Of a DNA stretch of 64,000 nucleotides, positions 53,916 to 62,713 are shown one piece after another. A program made the translations under genes and the position numbers. The notes under the pieces were generated by a model. That model worked only from the letters and a program-made list of their open reading frames with translations. It had not been told where the DNA came from and ran no database searches. Origin of the DNA: Rhodanobacter ginsengisoli (GTDB lineage Bacteria; Pseudomonadota; Gammaproteobacteria; Xanthomonadales; Rhodanobacteraceae); contig NZ_JBHSNF010000002.1 of NCBI RefSeq assembly GCF_042657065.1, positions 866,360 to 930,359 of the forward strand. The letters run 5' to 3'. Positions within the stretch are counted from its first letter, which is position 1. Each line of letters begins with the position of its first letter.

Positions 53916-55844
53916 ATGCACGCAAAGCTTCATCGCAAGGCATTGGCAGCATCACTGACGCTGCTGTTCGCCGGCTTCACCACCGTCGCCATGGCGAACG
54001 GTCAGCAAGCAGCAACCGACATGGGCCTGGCGCCGGCGGCCCAGCCGATCCACGTCACGCTGATGCTCAAGCTGCACAACCAGACGGCGCTGGAGAGGTT
54101 CATCCAGCAGACAACCACCCAGGGCAGCCCGAATTTCCAGAAGTTCCTCAGCACCGATCAGTTCGCCAGGACGTACGGCGCCACCGATGCCGAAATCGCC
54201 CACGTCCAGGCCTTCCTCAAAGCCCAGGGTCTCGACAGCAAGATCATGGCCAACCATCTGGCCATCCAGACCAGTGGCACGATGAGCCAGTTCAGCCACA
54301 TGTTCCAGACGTCCATCCATGAATTTTCGTCGCCGAAAACGGGGCGGCATTTCCATCGACCGGTCGGATCGCTGCTGCTGCCGACGGCCATCGCCAACAC
54401 GGTGGCGTTCGCCACGGGCTTGAGCAACGAACGCCAGTACCTTTCGCATCGCATCAGCGCACCCCGGCTTCCCGGCAACACGATGAAGCTGGCGCCGACG
54501 GTCAATGCCCTGGGCACCAGCGCCAAGGCCGATGGCAATCCCTCCGCCAGTGGCCAGCCGGGCAACTATACGGTGGGCGACGTGGCGGATTTCTACAACA
54601 TCAACCCGCTGTACAAGCATGGCGTGACGGGCGAAGGCTCGACCATCGGCATCGTCACCCTCTCGAACTTCTACCCCGCCGATGCCCAGACCTACTGGGA
54701 CGCGATCGGCCTGACCACGAAGCCCGACCGGATCACCCAGATTCACGTCGACGGCGGTGCGGCCATCGACGGCGGCAGCGGCGAAACCGTGCTGGACGTG
54801 GAGCAGTCCGGCGGCATCGCGCCGTCCGCCGATATCCTGGTATACGACGCGCCGAATGCGGGCAACGGGTTCACCGACGCGTTCCTGCAGGCCGTGTCGG
54901 ACAATCGGGCCGACAGCATTTCCACCAGCTGGGGTCTCCCGGAAATCTTCAACTTCGCTGCCCTGAATGTCGCCGGCGCCAGCAACAACGACACCAGCGA
55001 TGTCGGTGACCTGCGGGCGTTCGACCAGATCTTCATGGAAGCCGCCGCCCAGGGCCAGTCGGTGTTTGTCGCCTCGGGCGACTCCGGCGCCTACGACACC
55101 GCCCGAAGCCTCGGCGCGGGCAACGGCCCCGGCGAGTTCAGCGCCCCGTTGACGGTGGACTCACCGGCGTCCGACCCGTACGTGACGGCCGCAGGCGGCA
55201 CCACCCGGCCCTTCAGCTTCAGCTTTGGCGCGGGCAATCCCACCGGATCGATCGACAAGGAAAGCGTCTGGGGCTGGGGCTATCTGCAGAGCTATTTCGA
55301 TACCAACTTCGGCCCCGGCGCGGTCGACCTGTTCTCGGTCGGCGGCGGTGGCGGGGTGAGCGTCTACTGGAGGCAGCCCTGGTATCAGCGGATCACCTGG
55401 GGTACCCGGCGCAGCGAGAAAAGGCAGTCGCTGGTCTACAACGACCCGCAGGCCGGCCCCACCACCTTGCTGAAGCTGCCCGGCAATTTCCGTGGCCGGA
55501 ACGTCCCGGATATCTCGCTCAATGCCGATCCGGAGACCGGCTATGCGGTGTACTCCAGCACGGATGGCGGATGGGGCAGTTCGGGCGGCACCAGCTTCGT
55601 GGCGCCGCAGCTCAACGGCATCAGCGCGCTGCTGACGCAGAGCTCCCGCCACCGCATCGGCTTCTGGAACCCGCACGTCTACCTGCTGCACGCGATCTTC
55701 GGCTCGGGCCGGTATACCTCGTTCCACGACATCCGGGCCGGTGACGACTGGTTCTACGACGGGAAACCGGGTTACGACCCGGGTGCGGGCATCGGCACGC
55801 TGAACGTCGCCAACTTCGATCTGTTCCTGCGCAGCGGCTTCTAG
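53916..55844 (+). CDS. S53 family (sedolisin/kumamolisin-type) serine-carboxyl peptidase
   Basis: 642 residues with a signal peptide (MHAKLHRKALAASLTLLFAG, to about 28). A pro-kumamolisin activation domain lies at about 40-185 (SPNFQKFLSTDQFARTYG). The catalytic domain has Glu290 and Asp294 in GETVLDVEQ and the nucleophile Ser560 in GGTSFVAP. Secreted and normally auto-activated at acid pH. The C-terminal DWFYDGKPGYDPGAGIGTLN is the calcium-site end of the family. CGGAGG fixes the start. Confidence 0.93.
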   Translation: MHAKLHRKALAASLTLLFAGFTTVAMANGQQAATDMGLAPAAQPIHVTLMLKLHNQTALERFIQQTTTQGSPNFQKFLSTDQFARTYGATDAEIAHVQAFLKAQGLDSKIMANHLAIQTSGTMSQFSHMFQTSIHEFSSPKTGRHFHRPVGSLLLPTAIANTVAFATGLSNERQYLSHRISAPRLPGNTMKLAPTVNALGTSAKADGNPSASGQPGNYTVGDVADFYNINPLYKHGVTGEGSTIGIVTLSNFYPADAQTYWDAIGLTTKPDRITQIHVDGGAAIDGGSGETVLDVEQSGGIAPSADILVYDAPNAGNGFTDAFLQAVSDNRADSISTSWGLPEIFNFAALNVAGASNNDTSDVGDLRAFDQIFMEAAAQGQSVFVASGDSGAYDTARSLGAGNGPGEFSAPLTVDSPASDPYVTAAGGTTRPFSFSFGAGNPTGSIDKESVWGWGYLQSYFDTNFGPGAVDLFSVGGGGGVSVYWRQPWYQRITWGTRRSEKRQSLVYNDPQAGPTTLLKLPGNFRGRNVPDISLNADPETGYAVYSSTDGGWGSSGGTSFVAPQLNGISALLTQSSRHRIGFWNPHVYLLHAIFGSGRYTSFHDIRAGDDWFYDGKPGYDPGAGIGTLNVANFDLFLRSGF

Positions 55845-55995
55845 CCGCCCGCGTCGCTGAAGGAACCACGCGTTCCACGCAGCATGTGCACTCCAATGGC
55901 GGGCCGGGCCATCCGGCCCGCCTTCGTGTTCGGGGGACTTGCCGCCGGCCAGCCGAATCGCCATGCTCGCCTGCCCTTCCCGCAGCGACCGCAGC

Positions 55996-57321
55996 ATGAG
56001 TGAGACCCCGCCCTCATCCACCTACCTGCGCAGCCTGCGCCCGTGGGACGCCGCCCTGATCGTGGTCGGCGGCATCATCGGCGGCGGCATCTTCCTCAAT
56101 CCGGGCATCGCCGCCCAGCGCACCGAATCCGGGCTGGCGCTGCTGCTGATCTGGGTTGGCGCGGGCCTGCTCACCCTGATCGGCGCGCTGTGTTTTGCCG
56201 AGCTCGGCGCCCGCCGGCCGCACGCCGGCGGCACCTATGTCTACCTGCGCGAGGCGTTCGGGCCGCTGGCCGGCTTCCTGTTCGGCTGGACCATGCTGCT
56301 GGTGATCTATTCCGGCTCCACCGCGGCGGTGGCCACGATCTTCGCCAGCTACGCCTCGGCGCTGTTCGGCCTGCCGCCGTCGATGGCGCTGCCGTTGACC
56401 GTGGGCGCGCTGGTCTTCGTCAGCGGCATCAACCTGTTCGGCATCCGCCTGGGCGCGCAGATCCAGAACGTGTTCGCCCTGCTCAAGCTGCTGGCAGTGG
56501 CGGTGCTGGTGGTCTGCGGCCTGTTCTTCGCCGGCGCCGGCCATGCCGGCGTGCTGGCCGCCGACCCGGCGCACGCGGGGGTCGGCTTCATCGGCGCGGC
56601 GCTGCCGGTGCTGTTCGCCTATTCCGGCTTCACCTATCTCAACAACCTGGCCGGCGAAGTGCGCGAGCCGCAGCGCACCCTGCCGCGCGCGCTGACCCTG
56701 GGCATGCTGCTGGTGATCGCCGCCTACGCGCTGGTCAACGTGGCCTACCTGGCGGTGCTGGGCCATGCCGGCCTGGCGGCCAGCCACGCGCCGGCCGCCG
56801 ACGTGATGCAGCAGGTGTTCGGCTCCTTCGGTGCCCGCCTGATCGCGCTCGGCGTGGCGATCTCCACCCTGGGCTTCTGCAACATCACCCTGGTCGCCGG
56901 CGCGCGCGTGCTGCAGGTGATGGGCGAGGACGGCCTGTTCTTCCGCGCCGTGGCGCGGCTGCATCCGCGCTACCGCACGCCGAATACCGCCCTGTTGTTG
57001 CTGTCCGGCTGGTCGATCGTGCTGGCGCTGTCGGGCAGCTACGGCCAGCTGCTGGACTACGCCACCTTCGGCGACTGGCTGGCCTGCGCGGTCGGCGTGG
57101 CCACGCTGTTCTGGTATCGCCGCCAGCCGAACCAGGCCACCAGCTTCCGCGTGCCTGGCTACCCGTGGCTGCCGTTGCTGTTCATCGGCATCGTGGCGTG
57201 GGTGGTGGCGATGACCATGCGCGACAATCCGCGCAACGCGGGCATGGGTCTGCTGATCATGGCCGCCGGCGTGCCGGTGTATTTCTTCTGGCGCCGGCTG
57301 TTCAGCCACGCACGCCCCTAA
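55996..57321 (+). CDS. APC family amino acid permease
   Basis: 441 residues, about twelve membrane helices. The first helix region has the APC signature VVGGIIGGGIFLNPG at about 20, followed by CFAELGARRPHAGGTYVYLREAFG. Start taken at MSETPPSS (55996), as a frame opening 19 codons earlier adds polar non-homologous residues. It imports or exchanges an amino acid; the substrate cannot be told. It ends 51 bp before the molybdenum-hydroxylase-like pair, and may not be related to it. Confidence 0.88.
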   Translation: MSETPPSSTYLRSLRPWDAALIVVGGIIGGGIFLNPGIAAQRTESGLALLLIWVGAGLLTLIGALCFAELGARRPHAGGTYVYLREAFGPLAGFLFGWTMLLVIYSGSTAAVATIFASYASALFGLPPSMALPLTVGALVFVSGINLFGIRLGAQIQNVFALLKLLAVAVLVVCGLFFAGAGHAGVLAADPAHAGVGFIGAALPVLFAYSGFTYLNNLAGEVREPQRTLPRALTLGMLLVIAAYALVNVAYLAVLGHAGLAASHAPAADVMQQVFGSFGARLIALGVAISTLGFCNITLVAGARVLQVMGEDGLFFRAVARLHPRYRTPNTALLLLSGWSIVLALSGSYGQLLDYATFGDWLACAVGVATLFWYRRQPNQATSFRVPGYPWLPLLFIGIVAWVVAMTMRDNPRNAGMGLLIMAAGVPVYFFWRRLFSHARP

Positions 57322-57372
57322 CGCAGCGGCGGCAATGCCACAATACGCGGACAGTTTTCGAGGAATGCTTGA

Positions 57373-57909
57373 ATGACGCCCGTGCAAGCCCAGATCCTGC
57401 CGACCAGTCCGCCCAGCGGCATCGTGCCCGAGAAGGTGCGCGACGGCATCGATCTTCAGATCAACGGCGAGCACTACCGTCATACCGGCGATCCGCAGAT
57501 GCCGCTGCTGTGGTATCTGCGCGACATCCTGCGACTGACCGGCACCAAGTACGCCGGCGAGCATGGCGAGAACGGCGCCGACCTGGTGCTGGTCGATGGC
57601 AAGGCAGTGTCGGCTATCGGCCAGCCGGTCACCACGCTGGCCGGCAGCCAGGTGACCACGGTGGAAGGCCTGGCCGCCAACGACGGCACCCTGCATCCGG
57701 TGCAGCAGGCCTTCATCGACGAGGATGCGATCGGCTGCGGCTACTGCACGCCCGGTTGGCTGATCGCCGCGGTCGACCTGCTCAGGCGCAAGAGCAAACC
57801 CGGCGACGACGACATCGACCAGTTGCCGAACCTGTGCCGCTGCGGCTGCCAGACCCGCGTGCGTCGCGCGATCAAGCGCGTCGCCGCCGGCAAGGCGGGC
57901 CAGCCATGA
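57373..57909 (+). CDS. Xanthine dehydrogenase/isoquinoline oxidoreductase-type small (2Fe-2S) subunit, first cluster ligands missing
   Basis: 178 residues of the IorA/CoxS family: LLWYLRDILRLTGTKY then, where C-x4-C-x2-C is expected, YAGEHGENGADLVLVDG with Gly, Asn and Asp, and a further Ala/Ile instead of the fourth Cys. The second cluster is kept (GCGYCTPGWLIAA and LCRCGCQTRVRRAI). So one of two iron-sulfur centres is apparently lost. An N-terminal extension of about 30 residues is unusual. The stop overlaps the start of the large subunit (ATGA). Confidence 0.85.
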   Translation: MTPVQAQILPTSPPSGIVPEKVRDGIDLQINGEHYRHTGDPQMPLLWYLRDILRLTGTKYAGEHGENGADLVLVDGKAVSAIGQPVTTLAGSQVTTVEGLAANDGTLHPVQQAFIDEDAIGCGYCTPGWLIAAVDLLRRKSKPGDDDIDQLPNLCRCGCQTRVRRAIKRVAAGKAGQP

Positions 57910-60182
57910 GCCAGCCGCGCGATCGCCAGCCAACCAACCAGATCCGCCTCTCGCGCCGCCGCTTCCTGCAGGTCCTCGCCGGTACCGCCGGGGCGCTGGT
58001 GGTCGGCATCCGCATGGCCGACGCGGCCGATGCGCCGCTGCCGGCGGCCCTGCTCGGCGACCATTTCTACGACCTCGGTGCCTACGTGCGCATCGACGTC
58101 GACGGCACCGTGCTGATCGGCGCGCGCGACCCGGACACCGGCACCGGTGTGGCCACCGCGTTGCCGCGGATCATTGCCGACGAACTCGACGCGGACTGGA
58201 ACCGGGTCGACGTGGTGCCGCTGGGCCTGGGCGTCAGCAACAACGACGGCCAGCCGCGCTGGACCTACGGGCGCCAGATCGGCGGCACCGGCGGCTCGAT
58301 TCCCGCCGCCTGGAACGACCTGCGCCAGGTCGGCGCGACCGCGCGCTGGCTGCTGCTGCAGGCGGCGGCACGCCGGCTCGGCGTCCCGGCCAACCGGTTG
58401 CGCTGCGATTCGGGCACGGTGATCGCACCGGACGGCCGTCGCGTCACCTATGGCAGCCTGGCCGCCGATGCCAGCCAGATCGCCCTGCCCACCAAGCTGC
58501 CGCCGCTGAAGAACGCGGCGAGTTATCGCCTGATCGGCCAGCCGGTCGGCGATGTCGACGCGCGCGAAATCGTCACCGGCCAGACCCGCTACGCGATCGA
58601 TCAGGACTATGCCGACGCGCTGGTCGCGGTGCTGGTGCATTGCCCCTGGCCGGACGGCACGCTGGCGCGCATCGACACCGCCGATACCCTCGCGGTCAAG
58701 GGTGTGGTCAAGGTGGTGCAGCTGAAACCCGAGCCGAACCAGCCCTGGGGCAGCACGGTGATCGCTCCGGCCGTGGCGGTGCTGGCCGAGGACACCTGGG
58801 CCGCGCTGCAGGGCCGCGAGAAACTCAAGCTTGAATGGAAGCCCGGCGCCAGCGGCAGCGAAAGCAGTTATGCGCTGGAGCAGCAGGCCAGCGCCCTGCT
58901 CGGCGGGCAGACCGACCCGACCACCCGCGTACGCAACGACGGCGACATCGAGGCCGCCGGCAAGAAGGCCGCGCGGCGGCTCGACGCCACGTATTTCCAG
59001 CCGTGGCTGGCCCACGCCACCGCCGAGCCGATGAACTGCCTGGTGCGACTCGACAAGGATCAGGCCAGTCTCGTCGTGCCGACCCAGGCACCACAGAAAG
59101 CCTGGGCCGTGGTGCAGCGCCTGACCGGCCTGGCCCCCGCCCAGATCGACATCCGCGTGCCCCGCGTCGGCGGTGGCCTGGGTCGCCGGCTCGACCACGA
59201 CTACGTGGCCGAGGCCGTCATGCTGGCCAAGGCGGTCGACAAACCGGTGCGTCTGCTGTGGACGCGCGAGCAGGATTTCGGTCACGACTATTACCGTTCC
59301 GGCAGCGTGCACCAGCTCAACGCGATCATCGACCGCAAGCGCCATGTCACCGGCTGGAACCAGCGCATGGCCAGCGCCTCCGCACTGGCTCATCGCAACG
59401 TGCCCGACGACCGCCTGTGGACGTCCGAGCTGCAGGCCGACCAGTTGCCCGCCGGCCTGATCCCCAACTACCGCAGCGACTGGTACAGCCAGGCCAGTGC
59501 GATCCCGCGCGGCCCGTTCCGCGGCATGCCGCACCTGAGCAACGCGTTCGCGGTGGAAAGCTTCATCGACGAAATCGCCCATCTCCTGCACGAGGACCCG
59601 CTGAAGACCCGCCTGCGCATCCTCGGCGAGGCACGCCAGCTGCCGCTGAGCAGCGGCGGCATGCTCGACATCGGCCGCCTGCTCAACGTGCTGCAACTGG
59701 TCGCCGACCGCATCGAGTGGAAGAACTGGCTGCGCAGCGTCAACGGACTCGGCATCGCCTGCTGGCACATCGACGGCGCGTACGTGGCGCATGCCATCGA
59801 GGCCGCCATGCAGGGCGAGAAGCTGATCATCCAGCGCGTCGTCTGCGCCGTCGATGTCGGCCGGGTGATCAATCCGCTGGGCCTGCAGGGCCAGGTCGCC
59901 GGCGCGACCCTCGACGCGCTGTCCAACGCGCTGAACCCGGCCATCACCTTCAAGGACGGCCGCGTCCAGCAACACAGCTTCAAGGACTACCCGCTGGCCA
60001 GCGTGGCCCAGCTCCCCAACGCGGTGGAAGTCATCACCGTGCCGGACGATCGGCCCCCGGCGGGCGCCAGCTTCCTGGCCATGCCCACCGCCGCGCCGGC
60101 CCTGGCCAATGCGGTGTTCCGCGCCAGCGCCGTCCGCGTGCGCCGGTTGCCGCTGATGAAGGAACTGCTGCGGCTGTTGTGA
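57906..60182 (+). CDS. Molybdopterin-dependent oxidoreductase large subunit (IorB-like), catalytic Glu apparently replaced
   Basis: 758 residues. Tat signal SRRRFLQVLAG near residue 20. Homology runs the whole length of IorB-type proteins: YVRIDVDGTVLIGARDPDTG, the partial repeat IADELDADWNRVDVVPL, GGGLGRRLDHDYVAEAV, NAFAVESFIDEIAH and CAVDVGRVINPLGLQGQV. Two sites differ: a usual G-Q-G segment reads DTGTG, and the C-terminal GxGE-P region reads PAGASFLAMPTAAPALANAV, so the Glu that acts as base in this family is not seen. May be inactive or chemically different. No XdhC-type chaperone nearby. Confidence 0.85.
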   Translation: MSQPRDRQPTNQIRLSRRRFLQVLAGTAGALVVGIRMADAADAPLPAALLGDHFYDLGAYVRIDVDGTVLIGARDPDTGTGVATALPRIIADELDADWNRVDVVPLGLGVSNNDGQPRWTYGRQIGGTGGSIPAAWNDLRQVGATARWLLLQAAARRLGVPANRLRCDSGTVIAPDGRRVTYGSLAADASQIALPTKLPPLKNAASYRLIGQPVGDVDAREIVTGQTRYAIDQDYADALVAVLVHCPWPDGTLARIDTADTLAVKGVVKVVQLKPEPNQPWGSTVIAPAVAVLAEDTWAALQGREKLKLEWKPGASGSESSYALEQQASALLGGQTDPTTRVRNDGDIEAAGKKAARRLDATYFQPWLAHATAEPMNCLVRLDKDQASLVVPTQAPQKAWAVVQRLTGLAPAQIDIRVPRVGGGLGRRLDHDYVAEAVMLAKAVDKPVRLLWTREQDFGHDYYRSGSVHQLNAIIDRKRHVTGWNQRMASASALAHRNVPDDRLWTSELQADQLPAGLIPNYRSDWYSQASAIPRGPFRGMPHLSNAFAVESFIDEIAHLLHEDPLKTRLRILGEARQLPLSSGGMLDIGRLLNVLQLVADRIEWKNWLRSVNGLGIACWHIDGAYVAHAIEAAMQGEKLIIQRVVCAVDVGRVINPLGLQGQVAGATLDALSNALNPAITFKDGRVQQHSFKDYPLASVAQLPNAVEVITVPDDRPPAGASFLAMPTAAPALANAVFRASAVRVRRLPLMKELLRLL

Positions 60183-60313
60183 GTGACGCGTGCCGGGGTC
60201 GACCGGGGCGCTGCCGCTCCGCCGCGGGCGGCGAACTCGATGCTCGTCTTGCCTCGCCCGTCGCACGTCGGCTGCAGCGACATGCCGGGCAAACGGCGCC
60301 AATGACGCCAGGA

Positions 60314-60772
60314 CTACAACAGCTTGCGGTAGACGATGAATCCGGAGCGCTCCGCCACCTTGTCGTACAGCTGAATGGCAGTGCTGTTGGTTTCATGCGT
60401 CTGCCAGTAGACCCTGGGAGCACCCGCTGCCAGGGCCCGGTCGTACACGGCCTGGAGCAGCTTGCGACCAACACCGAGGCCGCGTGACTGTTCCGCGGTA
60501 TACAAATCCTGCATGTAGCAAGTGGGCTGAATTTGTATGGTGCTGCGGTGATAGAGGTAGTGCGCAAGCCCGACCAGCTGGCCACGGCATTCCGCGACCA
60601 GCGCGTGGACGGGCTCCGACGGGTCGAAGAAGCGTTGCCAGGTGGTCTCCACGACCGCAGTCGGCAAGGCGCTGGCGCCAGACCGCCCGTAAAAGGCGTT
60701 GTATCCAGCCCAGAGTTGCAGCCACTGTGCGTGGTCGCTCTCCAGAATTTCTCGAATGGCGATGCTGCTCAT
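60314..60772 (-). CDS. GNAT family N-acetyltransferase (cassette gene)
   Basis: 152 residues: MSSIAIREILESDHAQWLQL at the start, then ALVAECRGQLVGLAHYLYH, the acetyl-CoA loop LYTAEQSRGLGVGRKLLQAV and ETNSTAIQLYDKVAERSGF. Substrate unknown. The ATG lies five bases after the recombination side of a predicted attC site (60778-60840), as expected for a gene cassette. It is the last minus-strand gene recognisable as part of the array. Confidence 0.88.
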   Translation of the reverse strand: MSSIAIREILESDHAQWLQLWAGYNAFYGRSGASALPTAVVETTWQRFFDPSEPVHALVAECRGQLVGLAHYLYHRSTIQIQPTCYMQDLYTAEQSRGLGVGRKLLQAVYDRALAAGAPRVYWQTHETNSTAIQLYDKVAERSGFIVYRKLL

Positions 60773-60777
60773 GCGAT

Positions 60778-60840
60778 GCCTGCCACTGGACTCAAGCAGG
60801 ACCCGGCTTTTCACGCATCCGCGCGGACGACCGGTCAGAC
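60778..60840 (-). repeat. attC-like site 0 (degenerate)
   Basis: On the minus strand it starts GTCTGAC and CGGTCGTCC, very like site D (GCCTAGCCGGTCGTCC), and ends CTTGAGTCCAGTGGCAGGC. The core is degraded. 63 bp. Confidence 0.55.
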
Positions 60841-61193
60841 CTCCGAAGACCTCGGACCAACGATGCCAACAGCGCCCCGACAAGCCACGAGGCAATCGCT
60901 TTGCCACTGTTGGCCAGCAAACCAGTCGCAGCCATGACAACGACAACTGTTGCTGCGAATCCGATGAAGGCGGGCATGTCTCTTGCGGCAAGTACCCGAA
61001 TTGCAACGCAGTGAATCAGGAACGCCACGAATGCCGCACCCAGACCAAAGACGACCACCCCAATCCACAACGCAGGAGGAAAGCCACGTGGCATGACGAG
61101 GGCATTCGTATGAGCGAGTACGTAAATGGATGCAGCATAAGTGAGAGCGCCCGACACGATTCCGGTAGCGAAGCTCTTGATGGGCTGCAACAT
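60792..61193 (-). CDS. Hypothetical membrane protein (cassette gene)
   Basis: 133 residues with about four hydrophobic helices starting MLQPIKSFATGIVSGALTYA. No family recognised. CAGGAG lies before the ATG. The end of the gene runs into attC-like site 0. Confidence 0.65.
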   Translation of the reverse strand: MLQPIKSFATGIVSGALTYAASIYVLAHTNALVMPRGFPPALWIGVVVFGLGAAFVAFLIHCVAIRVLAARDMPAFIGFAATVVVVMAATGLLANSGKAIASWLVGALLASLVRGLRRSDRSSARMREKPGPA

Positions 61194-61206
61194 GGCTACT
61201 CCTGAG

Positions 61207-61263
61207 GAATATCGATGGAGTTGGGCGGCGGCGCAGCCGTCCGCCTCGAATGAATGGTCAGGC
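61207..61263 (-). repeat. attC-like site A
   Basis: Minus strand: GCCTGAC at the left end, CATTCATTCGAGGCGGACGG, then CGCCGCCGCCCAACTCC. The right core box is eroded (CGATATT). The GCCTGAC box holds the stop codon of the 86-aa gene. Confidence 0.65.
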
Positions 61264-61518
61264 CCCGCGACCAACGAACCAGCGCCCGATGACCGTACCA
61301 AGCCCCATGCCGATGATCGCAGCAGGGAGAACCCTGGGGAAGATCGAGTAACCCGCCAGCGCACCAGCGGCAAAGCCCACGAGACCGTAGATGGCTGCAC
61401 GACGACGGGCCGAAAGGAGGCGGACACGGCTAGCGCTGTTTTGCGCGACAGCAGCCTGTTGAGCTTGCGGCTCCTGCAAGACCGCCTCAGCGACTGAATT
61501 GGCTTGTTCGGAATTCAT
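61258..61518 (-). CDS. Small hypothetical membrane protein (cassette gene)
   Basis: 86 residues: a polar Gln/Ala-rich start, then one or two Gly-rich hydrophobic helices (YGLVGFAAGALAGYSIF and LPAAIIGMGLGTVIGRWFVG), resembling glycine-zipper proteins. Its stop TGA lies in the GCCTGAC box of site A. No function can be assigned. Confidence 0.6.
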   Translation of the reverse strand: MNSEQANSVAEAVLQEPQAQQAAVAQNSASRVRLLSARRRAAIYGLVGFAAGALAGYSIFPRVLPAAIIGMGLGTVIGRWFVGRGA

Positions 61519-61534
61519 GGATGCCCCATGGAGG

Positions 61535-61591
61535 ACCTGACGATGGAATTAAGCGGTGGCATAACTGCCCGCATTGAACAACATGTCAGGG
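61535..61591 (-). repeat. attC-like site B
   Basis: Minus strand: CCCTGAC, TGTTGTTCAATGCGGGCAG, a central palindrome and CCGCTTAATTCCATC, ending GTCAGGT. 57 bp. The TGA of CCCTGAC is the stop of the lipoprotein gene. Confidence 0.65.
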
Positions 61592-61945
61592 CTGTGTGCG
61601 CCCCAACGTCGACCAGTCTACACGCAGAACCTCAGCCGAAATGCTGATGCACCGATTGATACTACACATGCGGTGATCGCGCACAATGAGCGCATTACTA
61701 CCTGCCGACAGGACTTTCTCCTTGAGTGATGGCAACGCATCAGTGACGGATGGCTCGCGGTTACCCGGTGGATAGTAGTAGTCGACATCGGATGTGCGGA
61801 GAATTGTGTAACTGGCGTGCGGGTAACGGTATAGGACACGAACGCCGCCGTCTGACGCGGATTGCATATTCGGCGTGTACTGCATCGTAGAGCAGGCCGA
61901 CAGCGCAAGTAGAAGAAGTAGTGCAAGCCCGATTTGTCTGATCAC
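61586..61945 (-). CDS. Small predicted lipoprotein (cassette gene)
   Basis: 119 residues, lipobox LSAC with Cys near residue 18 (MIRQIGLALLLLLALSACST). The rest is soluble with a Cys pair (RMCSINRCISI) that may form a disulphide. No family recognised. Between sites B and C. Confidence 0.65.
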   Translation of the reverse strand: MIRQIGLALLLLLALSACSTMQYTPNMQSASDGGVRVLYRYPHASYTILRTSDVDYYYPPGNREPSVTDALPSLKEKVLSAGSNALIVRDHRMCSINRCISISAEVLRVDWSTLGRTQP

Positions 61946-61960
61946 AATGCTTCCCCTACA

Positions 61961-62018
61961 GATCTGACGCTGGAGTCAAGCAGTGGCGTAGCCGTCCGCC
62001 TTGAACGGGACATCAGGG
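61961..62018 (-). repeat. attC-like site C
   Basis: Minus strand: CCCTGATGTCCCGTTCAAGG, CGGACGGCTACGCC, CTGCTTGACTCCAGCGTCAG. The right core box reads GTCAGAT. About 58 bp. Confidence 0.65.
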
Positions 62019-62025
62019 TGGCGCG

Positions 62026-62298
62026 CTAGTGAAACACGCCGCTTGACACGCCCACCGTGGCAGCGATAACCCATGAAGCCAAGGAAAATATACATGCGAA
62101 CAGAAAGCAGTGCACATGGCGATGCGCAGGATGTGAGCGATCTCGGTGCGATGACAGCGAAAGGGCGGCTCGTAGTGATGGACGCCCATGCTGTTTGATG
62201 AGGGGGTAAGCGCGCGCGAGACAGTATGCGGCCACAAACCACAGGGCCACGAAGGCGGCAGCTGACATCCAGGTGACCGTTGAAGTGGCGGTCTGCAT
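62026..62298 (-). CDS. Small hypothetical membrane protein (cassette gene)
   Basis: 90 residues with two hydrophobic segments (about 10-30 and 66-86) and a His/Arg-rich loop between. No family recognised. Its ATG lies seven bases after site D. Confidence 0.55.
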   Translation of the reverse strand: MQTATSTVTWMSAAAFVALWFVAAYCLARAYPLIKQHGRPSLRAALSLSSHRDRSHPAHRHVHCFLFACIFSLASWVIAATVGVSSGVFH

Positions 62299-62304
62299 GC
62301 TTGA

Positions 62305-62361
62305 GCCCTGGCGCTGGAGTTAAGCGGCGCTCGAGCCGTCCGCCTGGACGACCGGCTAGGC
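62305..62361 (-). repeat. attC-like site D
   Basis: Minus strand: GCCTAGCCGGTCGTCCAGGC, GGACGGCTCGAGCGCCGCTT, AACTCCAGC, ending GCCAGGG. The TAG of GCCTAGC is the stop of the 79-aa gene. 57 bp. Confidence 0.65.
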
Positions 62362-62595
62362 CGCTTCGTCCGGCGACGAAGCCAACGGGCCATTGCCGGG
62401 GATGGCGCGATGAGCGCGATAGATACCGCGAGCACCAAGTGCGAAGAATGCCATGCCAGCGATGGCAAGCGCCTCCACGAGCAGGTTTGGATTGCTGAAC
62501 GTGATTGGACGCGGAAAAAATCCGATTGAGATGGCGCCGAACGTAAGCAACGCGGTACCCGCGATCAGAAGCAGAGCGGATTCGATAACCTTCAT
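62356..62595 (-). CDS. Small hypothetical membrane protein (cassette gene)
   Basis: 79 residues with two hydrophobic helices (about 6-26 and 38-58), start MKVIESALLLIAGTALLTFG. GGGGGAG precedes the ATG. It ends inside site D. No function known. Confidence 0.6.
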   Translation of the reverse strand: MKVIESALLLIAGTALLTFGAISIGFFPRPITFSNPNLLVEALAIAGMAFFALGARGIYRAHRAIPGNGPLASSPDEAA

Positions 62596-62655
62596 TAGCA
62601 ACTCCCCCTTGCAGATGAACGAAAGATGGCAATCAGGACGATACGGTTCCGAACG

Positions 62656-62712
62656 GTCCAACGCCGGAATTGAGCGGCGGCGGAGCCGTCCGCCTTGAAC
62701 GAGATGTCAGGC
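62656..62712 (-). repeat. attC-like site E (best preserved)
   Basis: Minus strand: GCCTGAC, ATCTCGTTCAAGGCGGACGG, CTCCGCCGCCGCTCAATTCC, GGC and a full GTTGGAC box that fits the GTTRRRY consensus. 57 bp. Confidence 0.75.
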
Positions 62713-62713
62713 C

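Noticed and set aside
56043..57905. Upstream extension of the oxidoreductase large-subunit frame to 1379 codons
   Set aside because: The extra part is an Arg-rich out-of-frame reading of the permease and small-subunit genes; the Tat signal at 57906 marks the real start.
57741..60302. 853-codon minus-strand frame opposite the oxidoreductase
   Set aside because: An antisense shadow; His/Gln/Val-rich and unlike any family.
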